Source: Orientallactaga sibirica
Lineage: Eukaryota > Chordata > Mammalia > Rodentia > Dipodidae
Assembly: GCA_036365145.1 (NCBI GenBank)
Contig: JAEOAD010000052.1
Coordinates: 10,911,501-10,975,500 of the forward strand
Length of the DNA: 64,000 bases
Reading direction: 5' to 3'
In this document: piece by piece, positions 10,776-20,693 of the stretch
Layout: each line of letters starts with the position of its first letter
Position numbering within the stretch: position 1 is the first letter of the stretch
Notes under the pieces: generated by a model
The model's database searches: none
What the model was told of the DNA's origin: nothing
Seen by the model: only the letters and a program-made list of their open reading frames with translations
Program-made: the position numbers and the translations under genes

Positions 10776-10869
10776 TGGGATGGAGAGCGGTTTAGACACT
10801 TGCCAACAAAATTGTAGCAACCCTGGTTCGATTCCCCAATACCCATATAAAGCCAAATGCACAAAGTGG
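10776..10869 (+). mobile_element. tRNA-SINE head truncated at duplication junction
   Basis: This is the first 94 bases of the SINE whose full copy is at 12841-13042. It stops at CACAAAGTGG, where unit 2 begins. Confidence 0.85.
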
Positions 10870-10912
10870 ACAAAGATCTTCTTGCCTTTCTCAACATCAT
10901 CCATCTTTTTTT
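10870..10912 (-). pseudogene. Second copy of the 5' end of the CYCS pseudogene (duplication fragment)
   Basis: This piece repeats 8808-8850, meaning the start codon and first codons of the cytochrome c retrocopy. It stops abruptly at the tandem-duplication junction with a SINE body. Confidence 0.9.
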
Positions 10913-11721
10913 TTTTTTTTTAATAAAAGACATCATCATTTTTTTTTTAATTTTTATTTTTGGAGAGAGAGAGAGGGACAGAGAGAGAGGGAGAGGAAGA
11001 CAGGTAGAGATGGACGTGCCAGCAGCCTCTCGGCTGCTGTGAATGAAATCCAGATGTGTGCGCCCCCTTGTGATCAAGTGCGGCATTGCGCCCTTGCGTC
11101 ATTTTTGCATATGGCTAAACGTGGGACCTGGAGATTGGAACAGCTGGAGATTGGAACCAGGTTCTTATGCTTAGCAGGCAGGTGCCTTAACCGCTAAGCC
11201 ATCTCTCCAGCCCAACATCACCCATCTTTCATTCGCTTTCCCCTCGCTGAGCCAATGCCTACTACCGACAGCCAGCCCGACGTCCTGCTCTCCTCCTTTT
11301 TAAAATTTTTATATATGTGTGTGTGTGCATGTGTATGCATGTGTGTGCGTGCCCCATGAGTGCACCACAGCCTCTTGCTGCTGCAAACAAATGCCTATCC
11401 AGCTTTATGTGGGTGACTGAGGAATTGAACCTGGTCTGGCAAGTTTTGCAAGCAAGCACCTTTCAACACTGAACCGTCTCCCCAGCCCCAGATACTCAAG
11501 TTTCTCCACTTGCTCTCTTCAAGTTAGTGTTACAGTCTACATTATTGCTCCCATCTCCTCCCTAGATGCCCTGGGCTTAATTTCCTCCCATGGTGCTGGG
11601 AATCAAACCCAGGGCCTTGTGCATTCTAGGCTCTTATGTGTATGTCTATGTGTATGTGTTTGAGCATGCAAGTGCCTTTGTGTGCATGTGCAGGACAGAG
11701 TACAACCTCAAGGGGTTGTCT

Positions 11722-11774
<53 letters not shown>

Positions 11775-11973
11775 AAGGTATAAATTCTTTTCATTTAATA
11801 TTTTAAAATTTTTATTTATTAGAGAGAGAGAGAGAACAAGTGGGCGTGCCTGGGCCTGCATGCACCACCTTGTGCATCTGGTTTACGTGGGTACTGGGGA
11901 ATTGAAATTGGGTCCTTAGGTTTCACAAGCAGGTACTATAATCTAGTAAGCCATCTCTCCAGCCTCAGAAATT

Positions 11974-12019
<46 letters not shown>

Positions 12020-12934
12020 CTTTTTTTTCGGGGGGCAGTCTTGAGGTAAGATCTCATTCTAGCTCAGGCTGACCTGGAATTCACTATGAAGTCTAAGGCT
12101 AGCCTCGAATGCACAACAATCCTCTTACCTCTGCTTTCTGAGTGCCATCATGCCCAGCTTTCTTATTTAATTATATTTTGGTTTTCCAAGGTAGAGTCTC
12201 ACTCTAGCTCAGGCTGACCTGGAATTAACTATGTAATCTCAGGGTGGCCTCGATCCCCTACCTTTGCTTCCCGAGTGCTGGGATTAAAGGCATGCGCCAC
12301 CACTGCTGGCTTTCTTCCATTTTTCAAGGTAGGTTCTAGCTCTAAGCCCAGGCTGACCTGGAATTCACTATGTAGTTTCAGGCTGGCCTGAAACTCACAA
12401 TGATCCTCCTATCTATGCCATCTAAGTGCTGGGACTAAAGGCTTATGCTATCATGCCCCGCTTTCTTACTTTTTTGTTTGTTTTTTTCCAGGTAGGGTCT
12501 CACTCTAGCCCAGGCTGACCTGGAATTCACTCTGTAGTCTCAGGGTGGCCTCGAACTCACAGCGATCCTCCTACCTTTGCTTCCCGAGTGCTGGGATTAA
12601 AGGCATGTGCCCGGCTCTTACTTAATTTTAACGATGAGTTGGGGTGATGGCTCAATGGCTAAGGTGCTTCCCTGCAAAGTCTAAGGATACCTGTTCAATT
12701 TCCCAGTACCCATGTAAAGCCAGGTGATCAAAGTGGCTCATTCATCTGGAGTTCCTTTGTAGCCCTGGCATGCTCATTCTGTCTGTCCCTCTTCTCTTTC
12801 TGTTTCCAAATAAATAAATTCGTTAAAATATTATTAATTTTGGGATGGAGAGCGGTTTAGACACTTGCCAACAAAATTGTAGCAACCCTGGTTCGATTCC
12901 CCAATACCCATATAAAGCCAAATGCACAAAGTGG
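10870..12934 (+). repeat. Tandem duplication A, unit 2 (about 2.065 kb)
   Basis: This is a near-identical copy of 8808-10869. The differences I could see are almost all single-base length changes in homopolymers (for example GGGGGTTG versus GGGGTTG, CTTCCTGC versus CTTCCCTGC) plus one small change near 11520. Unit 2 runs straight into the intact remainder of the tRNA-SINE at 12935. Confidence 0.95.
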
Positions 12935-13600
12935 GCGTGAAATTCGAATCTTTGCAGTGCCTGGAGGCCCTGGTGCATCAATTCTGTCTGTATGACTTCT
13001 CTCTCTCTCTGCATACAAATAAATAGATAAATAAATATGATTAATTTTAACAGAAAATACATATCCTTGGGACAATCTTTCTCTGTGACAGGATCTTTTT
13101 TTTTTTTTTTCGTGTTTTGAGGTAGGGTCTCTCTCTAGCTCAGGCTGACCTGGAATTCACTATGTAATCTCAGGGTGGCCTTGAACTCACAGTGATCCGC
13201 CTATCTCTGCCTCCTGAGTGCTGGGATTAAAGGTTTGCGCCACCACGCCCGGCTTGAGACAGGATCTTTTGTAGATTTACCACTGGGAAGTCAGTCTGGC
13301 CCTTTAGAGTCCCCCAGCTCTGCATCTCATTGCCATAAATGCCCTGTGATTATGGACACACGCATCACCTTGTGTCTGGTTTTATGTGGGTGCTGGAGAG
13401 GATTGAACTTGGGTTAACAGTCTTCCAAGCATGCACCTTTAAATACAGCTGAGCCCCATACCTGTTTTTTTGGAGGGGGGTACAAGGTCTTCTGTAGTCT
13501 AGGATGGCTCCCAACTCCCTTTGTAACAGAGAATGACCTTAAACTTCTGATCTTCCCACTTGCAACTTCTGAGTGCTGGGCTAGTTTTTCTAAGCCTTTT
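12841..13600. mobile_element. SINE cluster: tRNA-SINE (+), B1 (-), older fragments
   Basis: tRNA-SINE plus 12841-13042; B1 minus 13094-13252, flanked by GACAGGATCTTTT at about 13088 and 13258; an old tRNA-type fragment at about 13290-13455; a badly diverged B1 at 13465-13590. Confidence 0.75.
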
Positions 13601-13855
13601 GACAGGTATTTGTAGCTATTTCGTCCTAATTGCAACTTTCCTTTCTAAATGGGGAAGGAAGGGGTTATAAGGCTGAGGAACCTCATGAAATTTACTAGAC
13701 CTAGGAAAGTTACAAGACCCAAAGGCCCCTCCCCAAGGTTATAAAATCAGGAAACCATTGCTGGGGAGAGGAAACTTTCCAGAGGAACTGACTCTAGGTT
13801 GTATGGGTGTCTACACATTTTCCTTCCTGCAAACTGCTTAGAAGCAGAAATAGTT
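13601..13855. other. Non-repeat stretch
   Basis: About 250 bases hold no gene or repeat that I recognise. Confidence 0.45.
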
Positions 13856-14546
13856 GGGCATGGTGGTGAATGCCTTTATCCCAGCACTTGGGAGGTGAAG
13901 GTAGGAGGATCGCCATGAGTTCCAGACCAGCCTGAGACTACATAGTGAATCCCAGGTCAGCCTAGACCAGAGTGAGACCCTACCTCAAAAACCAAAAATC
14001 CAAAAAAAAAAAAAATAATTGAACCAGGCATGGTAGTGATGCAGGATTTTGGGGTTCAGCAGGGGTTTCCCCAAGTTTATGAACCCCAATTTTGGGTCCT
14101 TTTAAATTAATTAATTAATTTATTTATTTGAGAGCGACAAAGAGAGAATGGGTACACCAGGGCCTCCAGCCATTGCAAACGAACTCCAGATGCATGTGCC
14201 CCTTGTGCATCTGGCTTACGTGGGTCCCGGGGAATCCAGCCTTGAACTGGAGTCCTTAGGCTTCACAGGCAAGGGCTTAACTGCTAAGCCATCTGTCCAG
14301 CCTGGGTCCTTTTTAAAAAATATTTTATTTTTATTTATTTGAGAGAGACAGAGAGAAAGGGACACACAGACAGAGAGAGAATGAGTGGACACAACAGGGC
14401 TTCTAGCCACTGCAAACAAATCCAGGCACATGTGCCACCTTGTGCATCTGATCTGGCTTACATGGGTCCTAGGGAATTGAATCTTGGTTCTTTGGCTTTG
14501 TAGGCAAGCGCCTTAACCGCCTAAGCTATCTCTCCAGCCCTCCTGT

Positions 14547-14578
<32 letters not shown>

Positions 14579-14722
14579 GGTTTTGCAAGGTAGGGTCTCA
14601 CTCTGGTCCAGGCTGACCTGGAATTCACTATGTATTCTCAGGGTAACTTCGAATTTATGGCGATCCTCCTACCTCTGCCTCCGGAGTGCTGGGATTAAAG
14701 GCATGCGCCACCACGCCCAGCC
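13856..14722. mobile_element. SINE cluster inside an unclassified repeat: B1 (+), tRNA-SINE (-), tRNA-SINE (-), B1 (-)
   Basis: B1 plus 13856-14012; tRNA-SINE minus 14104-14303, flanked by GGGTCCTTTT (14094 and 14304); tRNA-SINE minus 14318-14540; B1 minus 14552-14721, flanked by CTCCTGTTC(A/T)ATTTTT. The host sequence (14040-14100, 14725 onward) leads into the minisatellite. Confidence 0.8.
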
Positions 14723-14805
14723 TCCTGTTCTATTTTTAACAAAAAATTTATCAAAATTAGCTCAAGAGGGATAAATTATGAATTATTAAGTTTATTTAGG
14801 AAAAA

Positions 14806-15025
14806 ATGACAATTTGTGGGGCTTATTTAAGGGAGCAATCACAAATTGCGGGGTTTATTTAAGGGAGAAATTACAAATTGTGGGGCTTATTTGAGGGAGA
14901 AATTACAAATTGTAGGATTTATTTAAGGGAGAAATTACAAGTTATAGGATTTATTTAAGGAAGAAATTACAAGTTGTAGGGTTTATCTAAGGCAGAAATT
15001 ACAAATTGTAGGGCTTATTTAAGGG
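14806..15025. repeat. Minisatellite, unit about 32-33 bp, seven copies
   Basis: The unit GGGCTTATTTAAGGGAGAAA followed by TTACAAATTGTA recurs about seven times with point changes (GGATTTATTTAAGG, GGTTTATCTAAGG and so on). It is AT-rich and lies within an unclassified repeat whose right part is shared with about 24790-25155. Confidence 0.85.
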
Positions 15026-15535
15026 ATACTGGGGTCTAGGAAGGCTGGATCAGAGTCATAAACACATAGGAAGAAGGAAACACATTCTCATGTGGAAACA
15101 ACGTGTAGTTTATAAGGTTCATTTAAGAAAAAATGGAGGGTTTCAGGGAAAGGCTGGAGTCGAGCTAGAAGCATGTGGAGGGTAGAATTTAGGATTTAGG
15201 AGCTTGTGTAGGGAGATTTAGAAGAACATCCACAGCGCCCACCCTGAGCGCCCATGGAAGAAAGTTAAAGGGCAAATGGAGGTGACTCAAGGAAGAATAG
15301 CAGAGAAAATTTTCAGAAGAGAAATGGGTAGTGAAGAGTGTTATACCCATGGTCACCCCAAGTTTACAGTAATTACCCAGGTAACAGGCCCAGATTTAGA
15401 GAAAGCACCCATGTGGTAGATCTAGAGTGCAAGGAAAATATGCACGTGGTAGATTCCGAGACAAGAGAAAATCACACATGTAATTAAAGTGAGAAGTTAC
15501 GCCAAACTCCCTTAGATAAACTTAAAAATTTTTTT
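15026..15535. repeat. Unclassified interspersed repeat (copy 1)
   Basis: About 15300-15490 is clearly related to 24790-24860 plus 25045-25155. Shared blocks include GAAATGGGTAGTGAAGA / GAAATGAGTAATGAAGA, GAAAGCACCCAT(A/G)TGGT, GTAAGGAAAATA / GCAAGGAAAATA, and GGTAGATTC(A/C)GAGAC. It is likely an old LTR or other retroelement. No protein similarity is visible. Confidence 0.55.
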
Positions 15536-15564
15536 TAATCATGAGAATAAAATTGAAAATACTT

Positions 15565-15877
15565 TTTTCTATCTTTTTCCATGTGTGTGGTGCATGCCTG
15601 TGTGTATTTCATGTTTATATGTGTGGGTGTAGGTGCATGTACATATGTGTACATCTGTGTGGAGGCCAGAGGTCAGTGTCAGGTGTTTTCCTAAATCACA
15701 TTTTTACCTTATTTTATTGTTTAGCTTTTCGAGGTAAGATCTCACTGTAGCCCAGGCTAACCTGGAATTCACTATATTGTCTTACTATATTATATAGTGA
15801 TCTAGTGATCTTCCTACCTCTGCCTCCCAAGTGCTGGGATTAAAGGCATGTGCCATCATGTCTGACTTAAAAGAATT

Positions 15878-15920
<43 letters not shown>

Positions 15921-16560
15921 TTTGGTTTTTCAAGGTAGGGTCTCACTCTAGCTCAGGCTCACCTGGAATTCACTACGTCGTCTCAGGGTGGCCTCGAACT
16001 CACAGTGATCCTCCTACCTCTGCCTCCGGAGTGCTGGGATTAACAGCGTGCGCCACCACGCCCGGCTAAGAATTTTATTTGCAAGGAGAGAGAAAGCGAG
16101 AAAGAGCAAGAATGTGTGTGTTTGTGCCAGGAGCTCTGACTGCTGCAAACGGACTCCTGGTGTATGTGTCGCTTTGTGTATCTGGCCTTACGTGGGTACT
16201 GGGTACTGGGACTTGGGTTGTTAGGTTTTGCAGGCAAGTGCCTTAACTGCTGAGCCATCTATCTCTAGCCCATGATTTAAATTTTTAATGGCTTATATTC
16301 CACCATATTTATGTCACAACTTAGTTTCCAAATATTTAATAGGAGACCTTCAAATTAAAAAGTGCAACTACAGGGCTGGAGAGATAGCTTAGTGGTTAAG
16401 TGCTTACCTGGGAAGCTTCAAGTTCCATTCCCTAGTACCCACATAAGCCAGATGCACATGGTTGCGCATGTGTCTGGAGTTTGTTTGCAGTGGCTAGAGG
16501 AATGTCATCTTCTGTCTATCTGCCTCTTCTTGTCTCTCTCAAACAAATAAAAGTTTTTTT
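15565..16560. mobile_element. SINE cluster: older TG-rich SINE, two B1s (-), tRNA-SINE (-), tRNA-SINE (+)
   Basis: Older fragment 15570-15705 (GGAGGCCAGAGGTCAGTGTC); B1s minus 15715-15867 and 15876-16066 (with a (TTTA)n tail); tRNA-SINE minus 16068-16270; tRNA-SINE plus 16373-16565. Confidence 0.78.
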
Positions 16561-16689
16561 TTTTTTAAAGATGCAACAGCAGGGTTCAGTCAAACATAGG
16601 AAGTTAATGAGTTTATCTTAAAATAAATGGTATTGGATTTAAAACTTATTGTTTGCTATTAAAAATTGTGTGGAGGCAGATTATCTGTG

Positions 16690-16961
16690 CTCCCCCCCAA
16701 GATAAGATGTCCTGTTTGTTACCCAGGCTGGTCTCAAATGCTTTAGGATAACCTTGAACTCCTGATCTTTCTGCCTCCACCTCCAGGTATTCACCACTTA
16801 GTACTGGTTCATGAGGTGCTGGGAATCAAACCCAGGGCCTGGTGCATGCTAGGTAAGCACTCTGCCAATGGAGCTACACTTCTTTTATGTTTTCCAGTTT
16901 CTTTTGGAAAACAATGCTATTATCAGTACTATATGGGTTGGAAAATAGCTCAGTCCACCAT

Positions 16962-17009
<48 letters not shown>

Positions 17010-17120
17010 GCCACTGCCTAGAGGGCCAGCTTTATTTCTTTGGAGGTGCTGGGGGATTGAACCCACAGCCCTGCTCATCCAAGCAAGGGTTCTGCCACAG
17101 GACAGGCTCATGGATAAACT
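16690..17120. mobile_element. Diverged B1/B4-type fragments with (CA)n
   Basis: A diverged B1 lies at 16695-16800. At 16815-16875, GTGCTGGGAATCAAACCCAG and GCATGCTAGGTAAGCACTC give the reverse ID/B4 head. A (CA)n run lies at 16967-17007, and another head fragment at 17040-17100. Confidence 0.6.
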
Positions 17121-17186
17121 CATCCATCTTCATACATTGTAGGTCTGGAATAAAACCTGACCAAAACAGTATTTCTCTGCCTACCG

Positions 17187-17655
17187 ACCCCACCCCTCCA
17201 GGTAGGTTCTCACTCTAGCCCAGGCTGACCTGGAATTCACTATATAATCTCAGGCTGGCCTTGAACTCAGGGTACCTCTCTGCCTCCCAAATGCTGGGAT
17301 CAAACGCTCCACACCTGCCTCTGCCTTGTTTCTCTCTCTCTCTCTCTCGAGGTAGGGTCTCATTCTAGTTCAGGCTGACCTGAAATTCACCATGTAGTCT
17401 CGAACTCATGGCGATCCTTCTACCTCTGCCTTCCGTGTGCTGAGATTGGATTAAAGGAGTGCACCACCACGTCCATTTTTAAATACATTTTATTTTTATT
17501 TATTTTTGAGAGAGAGATTGAGAATGGGTTCACCAGGACCTTCAGCCACTGCACCACCTCGTGCAGCTGGCTCACATGGGTCCTGGGGAATCGAACCTCG
17601 GTTCTTAGGCTTCGCAGGCAAACGCTTTAACCGCTAAGCCATCTCTCCAGCCCGT
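17187..17655 (-). mobile_element. SINE cluster just upstream of DPY30: two B1s and a tRNA-SINE (-)
   Basis: B1s lie at 17195-17320 and 17345-17480; the tRNA-SINE lies at 17484-17655. The CpG island starts about 40 bases after the last SINE. Confidence 0.82.
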
Positions 17656-17929
17656 TGTGTTGGGTTTTAATATGAAACAGATCTTCGATCACATTGGGGC
17701 CCGTGCTTTTCTACTTAAGAGCCACACAGCCAGTGAGCGGTTTGGGTTCCTTCCGGACGGTCGTGGCCGGCTCGAAGCCGTGAGATCGCGCCGGCCGCGT
17801 GGCGAACACCTCGGCCGGGACCCAGCCAAGCACACCGAGACGGGTGCGCGCGCCGGGGTGTGTGTGTGTGTGTGGGGGGGGGTGGTCAGCCGCCGGGCAG
17901 CACTGCGCAGGCGCGGCGTCCGTGCGACG

Positions 17930-18081
17930 TCCGTCACTTACGGCCGCAGCGGTTCGTGCTGGGAGTTGGCGCGGCGCGGCGCAGGAAGGCAGGCGGGCGG
18001 GCAGGCCGGGCGCGGAGGCGGCGACAGCTCGCTGGGGCGCGGGGAATCAGCTCGTCCCGGTCCTTCGGCCGCTCCGTCTAG
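17930..18081 (+). other. DPY30: Probable DPY30 non-coding first exon (5' UTR)
   Basis: The stretch lies in the CpG island just downstream of an NRF1-type motif and ends at a plausible donor (CTAG|GTACTT, cut after 18081). A pyrimidine-rich acceptor (CTCTTGTTTCCCGAG) ends at 18268, 33 bases before the DPY30 ATG, so a UTR exon spliced to an exon starting at 18269 is reasonable. Mammalian DPY30 transcripts usually have a non-coding first exon. The transcription start is not visible directly, so the left boundary is a guess. Confidence 0.45.
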
Positions 18082-18301
18082 GTACTTGGCGGTCCGCGGT
18101 CGGCCGTGGGGCGGGCGGGGACCGTCGCAGCCTGCCGGCTCCTCGGTTTGCTGGCTGGCCGGGGTGAGGGGCGGGGTCTCGGCGGGGCTGCACGGTGTCC
18201 CGGCGCCCTGCACTTGGCAGGCTCCCCGGGGGTGACTTCCTAACTCGGGGCTCCTCTTGTTTCCCGAGACCGGTCTCCGGGGCCTGGTTCGCACGTGCGC
18301 C

Positions 18302-18337
18302 ATGGAGGGTGAGCAGATGCTGGAGGGACAGACGCAG
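18302..18337 (+). CDS. DPY30: DPY30 first coding exon (codons 1-12)
   Basis: This exon encodes [12 protein letters not shown]. The start context GCGCCATGG is a strong Kozak match, with G at +4. The donor is CAG|GTACCC. The exon lies within the promoter CpG island and is separated from the next exon by an intron of only 115 bases. Confidence 0.95.
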
Positions 18338-20662
18338 GTACCCGGAGGGGCGGGAGGCCCTGCCTGCGGGGCGGCGGTGTGCGGGGCCGGGCGGCGGCTG
18401 CAAGGGCAGCCCGGGGCTCACGGCTCCGTCTGCGGGGGATGTGCTCTTGCAGGTGGCAGAAAACCCTCACTCCGAGTACGGCCTCACGGACAACGTGGAG
18501 GTAAGACGGGCAGCTCTCTGCCTCCCTACCCCCCGCCATAATCTGTGGGTCTCTTGGAAGCTGCACACAACTTGGCTTCCTTTCTTGCCCGTAGGTTGCT
18601 TTGCACAAGGCAAACTGCTGTCTCGAACTCACTAGTATCCCATCATAGGTAGCTTGTTTTTAACCAGCGGTGCGAATACTTGTGCAAGCATGAGAGATAC
18701 TTTGTCAATGAAAGAATAAATCCTGGAGCAATTGAAGTAACCAGACATTTTTTTTTTTTTTTTTTTTTGGTTATGACAATACAAGATTAATTTAGAAGGT
18801 GAGAGAGAGAGAGACAGAGAGAAAAGAGGGGTTGAGGTTTGCAGAAAAAAACGGGAATAATTCCATCAGTTACAGTAGTAACAGCTGTTATACTTCAACC
18901 GGTTGGCTGTGTTTGATACACACCTGAGCATTGTGCGTGTATCTTCAACCCCATAAGGCCCCAAAGAAGCCTTTGTGGGTCACCAAGAGGTAAGTGAAAC
19001 ACTTTTTTCAATCTTGTCAGATTACTTTCTGCAACACGATTAAAATGTATTGCTTTTACTTATTTATTTTTTAATTTTTGAACCGTACTAGCAGTTGACT
19101 CTAGGGACTCACAGGACAGACAAGTGCACCACCTAGCACTATGTGATAGATATTCTTACCCACTCTTATACTTTTTTGGTCTTTCTTTTCTTTTATTTTC
19201 TTTCTTTGTTTTTCGAGGTAGGGTCTCACCCTAGATCAGGCTGACCTGGAATTCACTATGTAGTCTCAGGGTGGCCTCAAACTCATGGCAACCCTCCTAC
19301 CTCTGCCTCCCGAGTGCTGGGATTAAAGGCCACCATGCCTGGCTTTTTTTTTTTGTTTTTCAAGGTCGATCTCACTCTAGCCCAGGCTGACCTGGAACTC
19401 ACCATGTAGTCTCAGAGTGGCCTTGATCCTCCTACCACAGCCTCCTGAGTGCTGGGATTAAAGGTGTGCACCACCAAACCAGGCTTCTTCTGTACTTTTA
19501 TTTATTTTTTCGAGGTAGGGTCTTGCTCTAGTCCAGGCTGGCCTGGAATTCACTATGTCATCTCAGGGTGGCCTCAAACTCATGCAGATCCTCCTACCTC
19601 TGCCTCACAAATGCTGAGATTAAAGGCATGTGCCACTGTACCTATGTCAGTAGTATCAATCTATTTAGATTTTTTTTTTTGTGTGTGTATGAGAGGTGTA
19701 TATGTGTGTGCAGATTCGTGTGCCCTGAGCACACATAAGAGAACTTTGAGTATCCTCTATTGCTTCTCTGTGTTGTAGTCTTTTTTTTTCTTTGCTTTTT
19801 CTTTTTTTTCTTTTTCTGAGGTAGCATCTCACTTCAGCCCAGGCTGACCTGGAATTCCCTATGTAGTCTCAGGGTTGCCTCAAACTCACAGTGATTCTCC
19901 TACCTTGATCTCCCTAGTGCTGGGATTAAAGGTGTGTACCATGCCCGGCTAATTGAGCTTTAAATTTTTTTTTCAGTGCTGGAGGGATGGCTTAGCAGTT
20001 AAGGCATTTGTCTGCAAAGCCAAAGGACCCAGGTTCGATTCCCCAAGACCCACGTTAGCCAGATGCCCAAGGGGCGCACATGTCTGGAGTTCATTTGCAG
20101 TGGCTGGAGGCCCTGGCGTGCCCATTCTCTCTCTCCCTCTTTCTCTGTCAAATAAGTAAATAAAAAATTTTTAAAAATTTAGAGATGGAAAGTATGAGTG
20201 TGACAGGGTCTCTTGTCACTAGAAATGAACTCAGATTACATGGGTACTGGGAATTGAACCCAGGCCTTCAGGCTTTATTAAGCAAGTGCTTTTAACTGCT
20301 GAGCCATCTTTGCAGCCCCTAACCTAATTGAGCTTCTGGAGTCTGGGTTTAGAGTTTTCATCTAATTAGGAAAAGTTGTCACCCTTATTAAAATGAGTTA
20401 TGAGATTAATTTGCTCATGCTTTTTAAAAACAATTATTTATTTGAGAGAGAGAATGGGCACACCAGCTCTACCTGCTGCAAACAAACTCCAGATGCATGT
20501 GCTACCTTTGTCCATCTTGTTTACGTGGGTCCTGGGGAATTGAACCTGGGTCCTTTGGCTTTGAAGGCAAGTGCCTTAACCACTAACCCAGCTCTCCAGC
20601 CCTGATATTTTTTTGTTAATTTAATTTAATTTTTTATTTATTTGAGCACGACAGAGAAAGAG

Positions 20663-20693
<31 letters not shown>

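Larger units (their letters stand above)
8808..10869 (+). repeat. Tandem duplication A, unit 1 (about 2.06 kb)
   Basis: This segment is repeated directly at 10870-12934 with an offset of 2062 at the left end, rising to 2065 at the right end. It holds the 5' part of the CYCS pseudogene, a long-form SINE, an older SINE fragment, TTTC and TA microsatellites, a tRNA-SINE, four B1 elements and the head of another tRNA-SINE. The junction at 10869/10870 joins a SINE body (CACAAAGTGG) to the pseudogene (ACAAAGATC). Confidence 0.95.
17690..18520 (+). promoter_or_regulatory. DPY30: DPY30 CpG-island promoter with NRF1-type site
   Basis: GC content and CpG frequency rise sharply here compared with the AT-rich repeat sequence on both sides. 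TGCGCAGGCGC at 17904-17914 matches the NRF1 palindrome. Several CGGCCG and GGGCGGG motifs follow, and no TATA box is obvious. The island covers the presumed UTR exon and the first two coding exons. A short GT run lies at 17859-17875. Open frames of over 100 codons on both strands here are by-products of high GC content. Confidence 0.8.

Noticed and set aside
14806..15025. CRISPR-like array
   Set aside because: The 33-bp units follow each other with no unique spacers and the host is a mammal, so this is a minisatellite.
17657..18635. Open frames of 120-190 codons around the DPY30 promoter
   Set aside because: They are caused by high GC content. The true coding exons are short and spliced.
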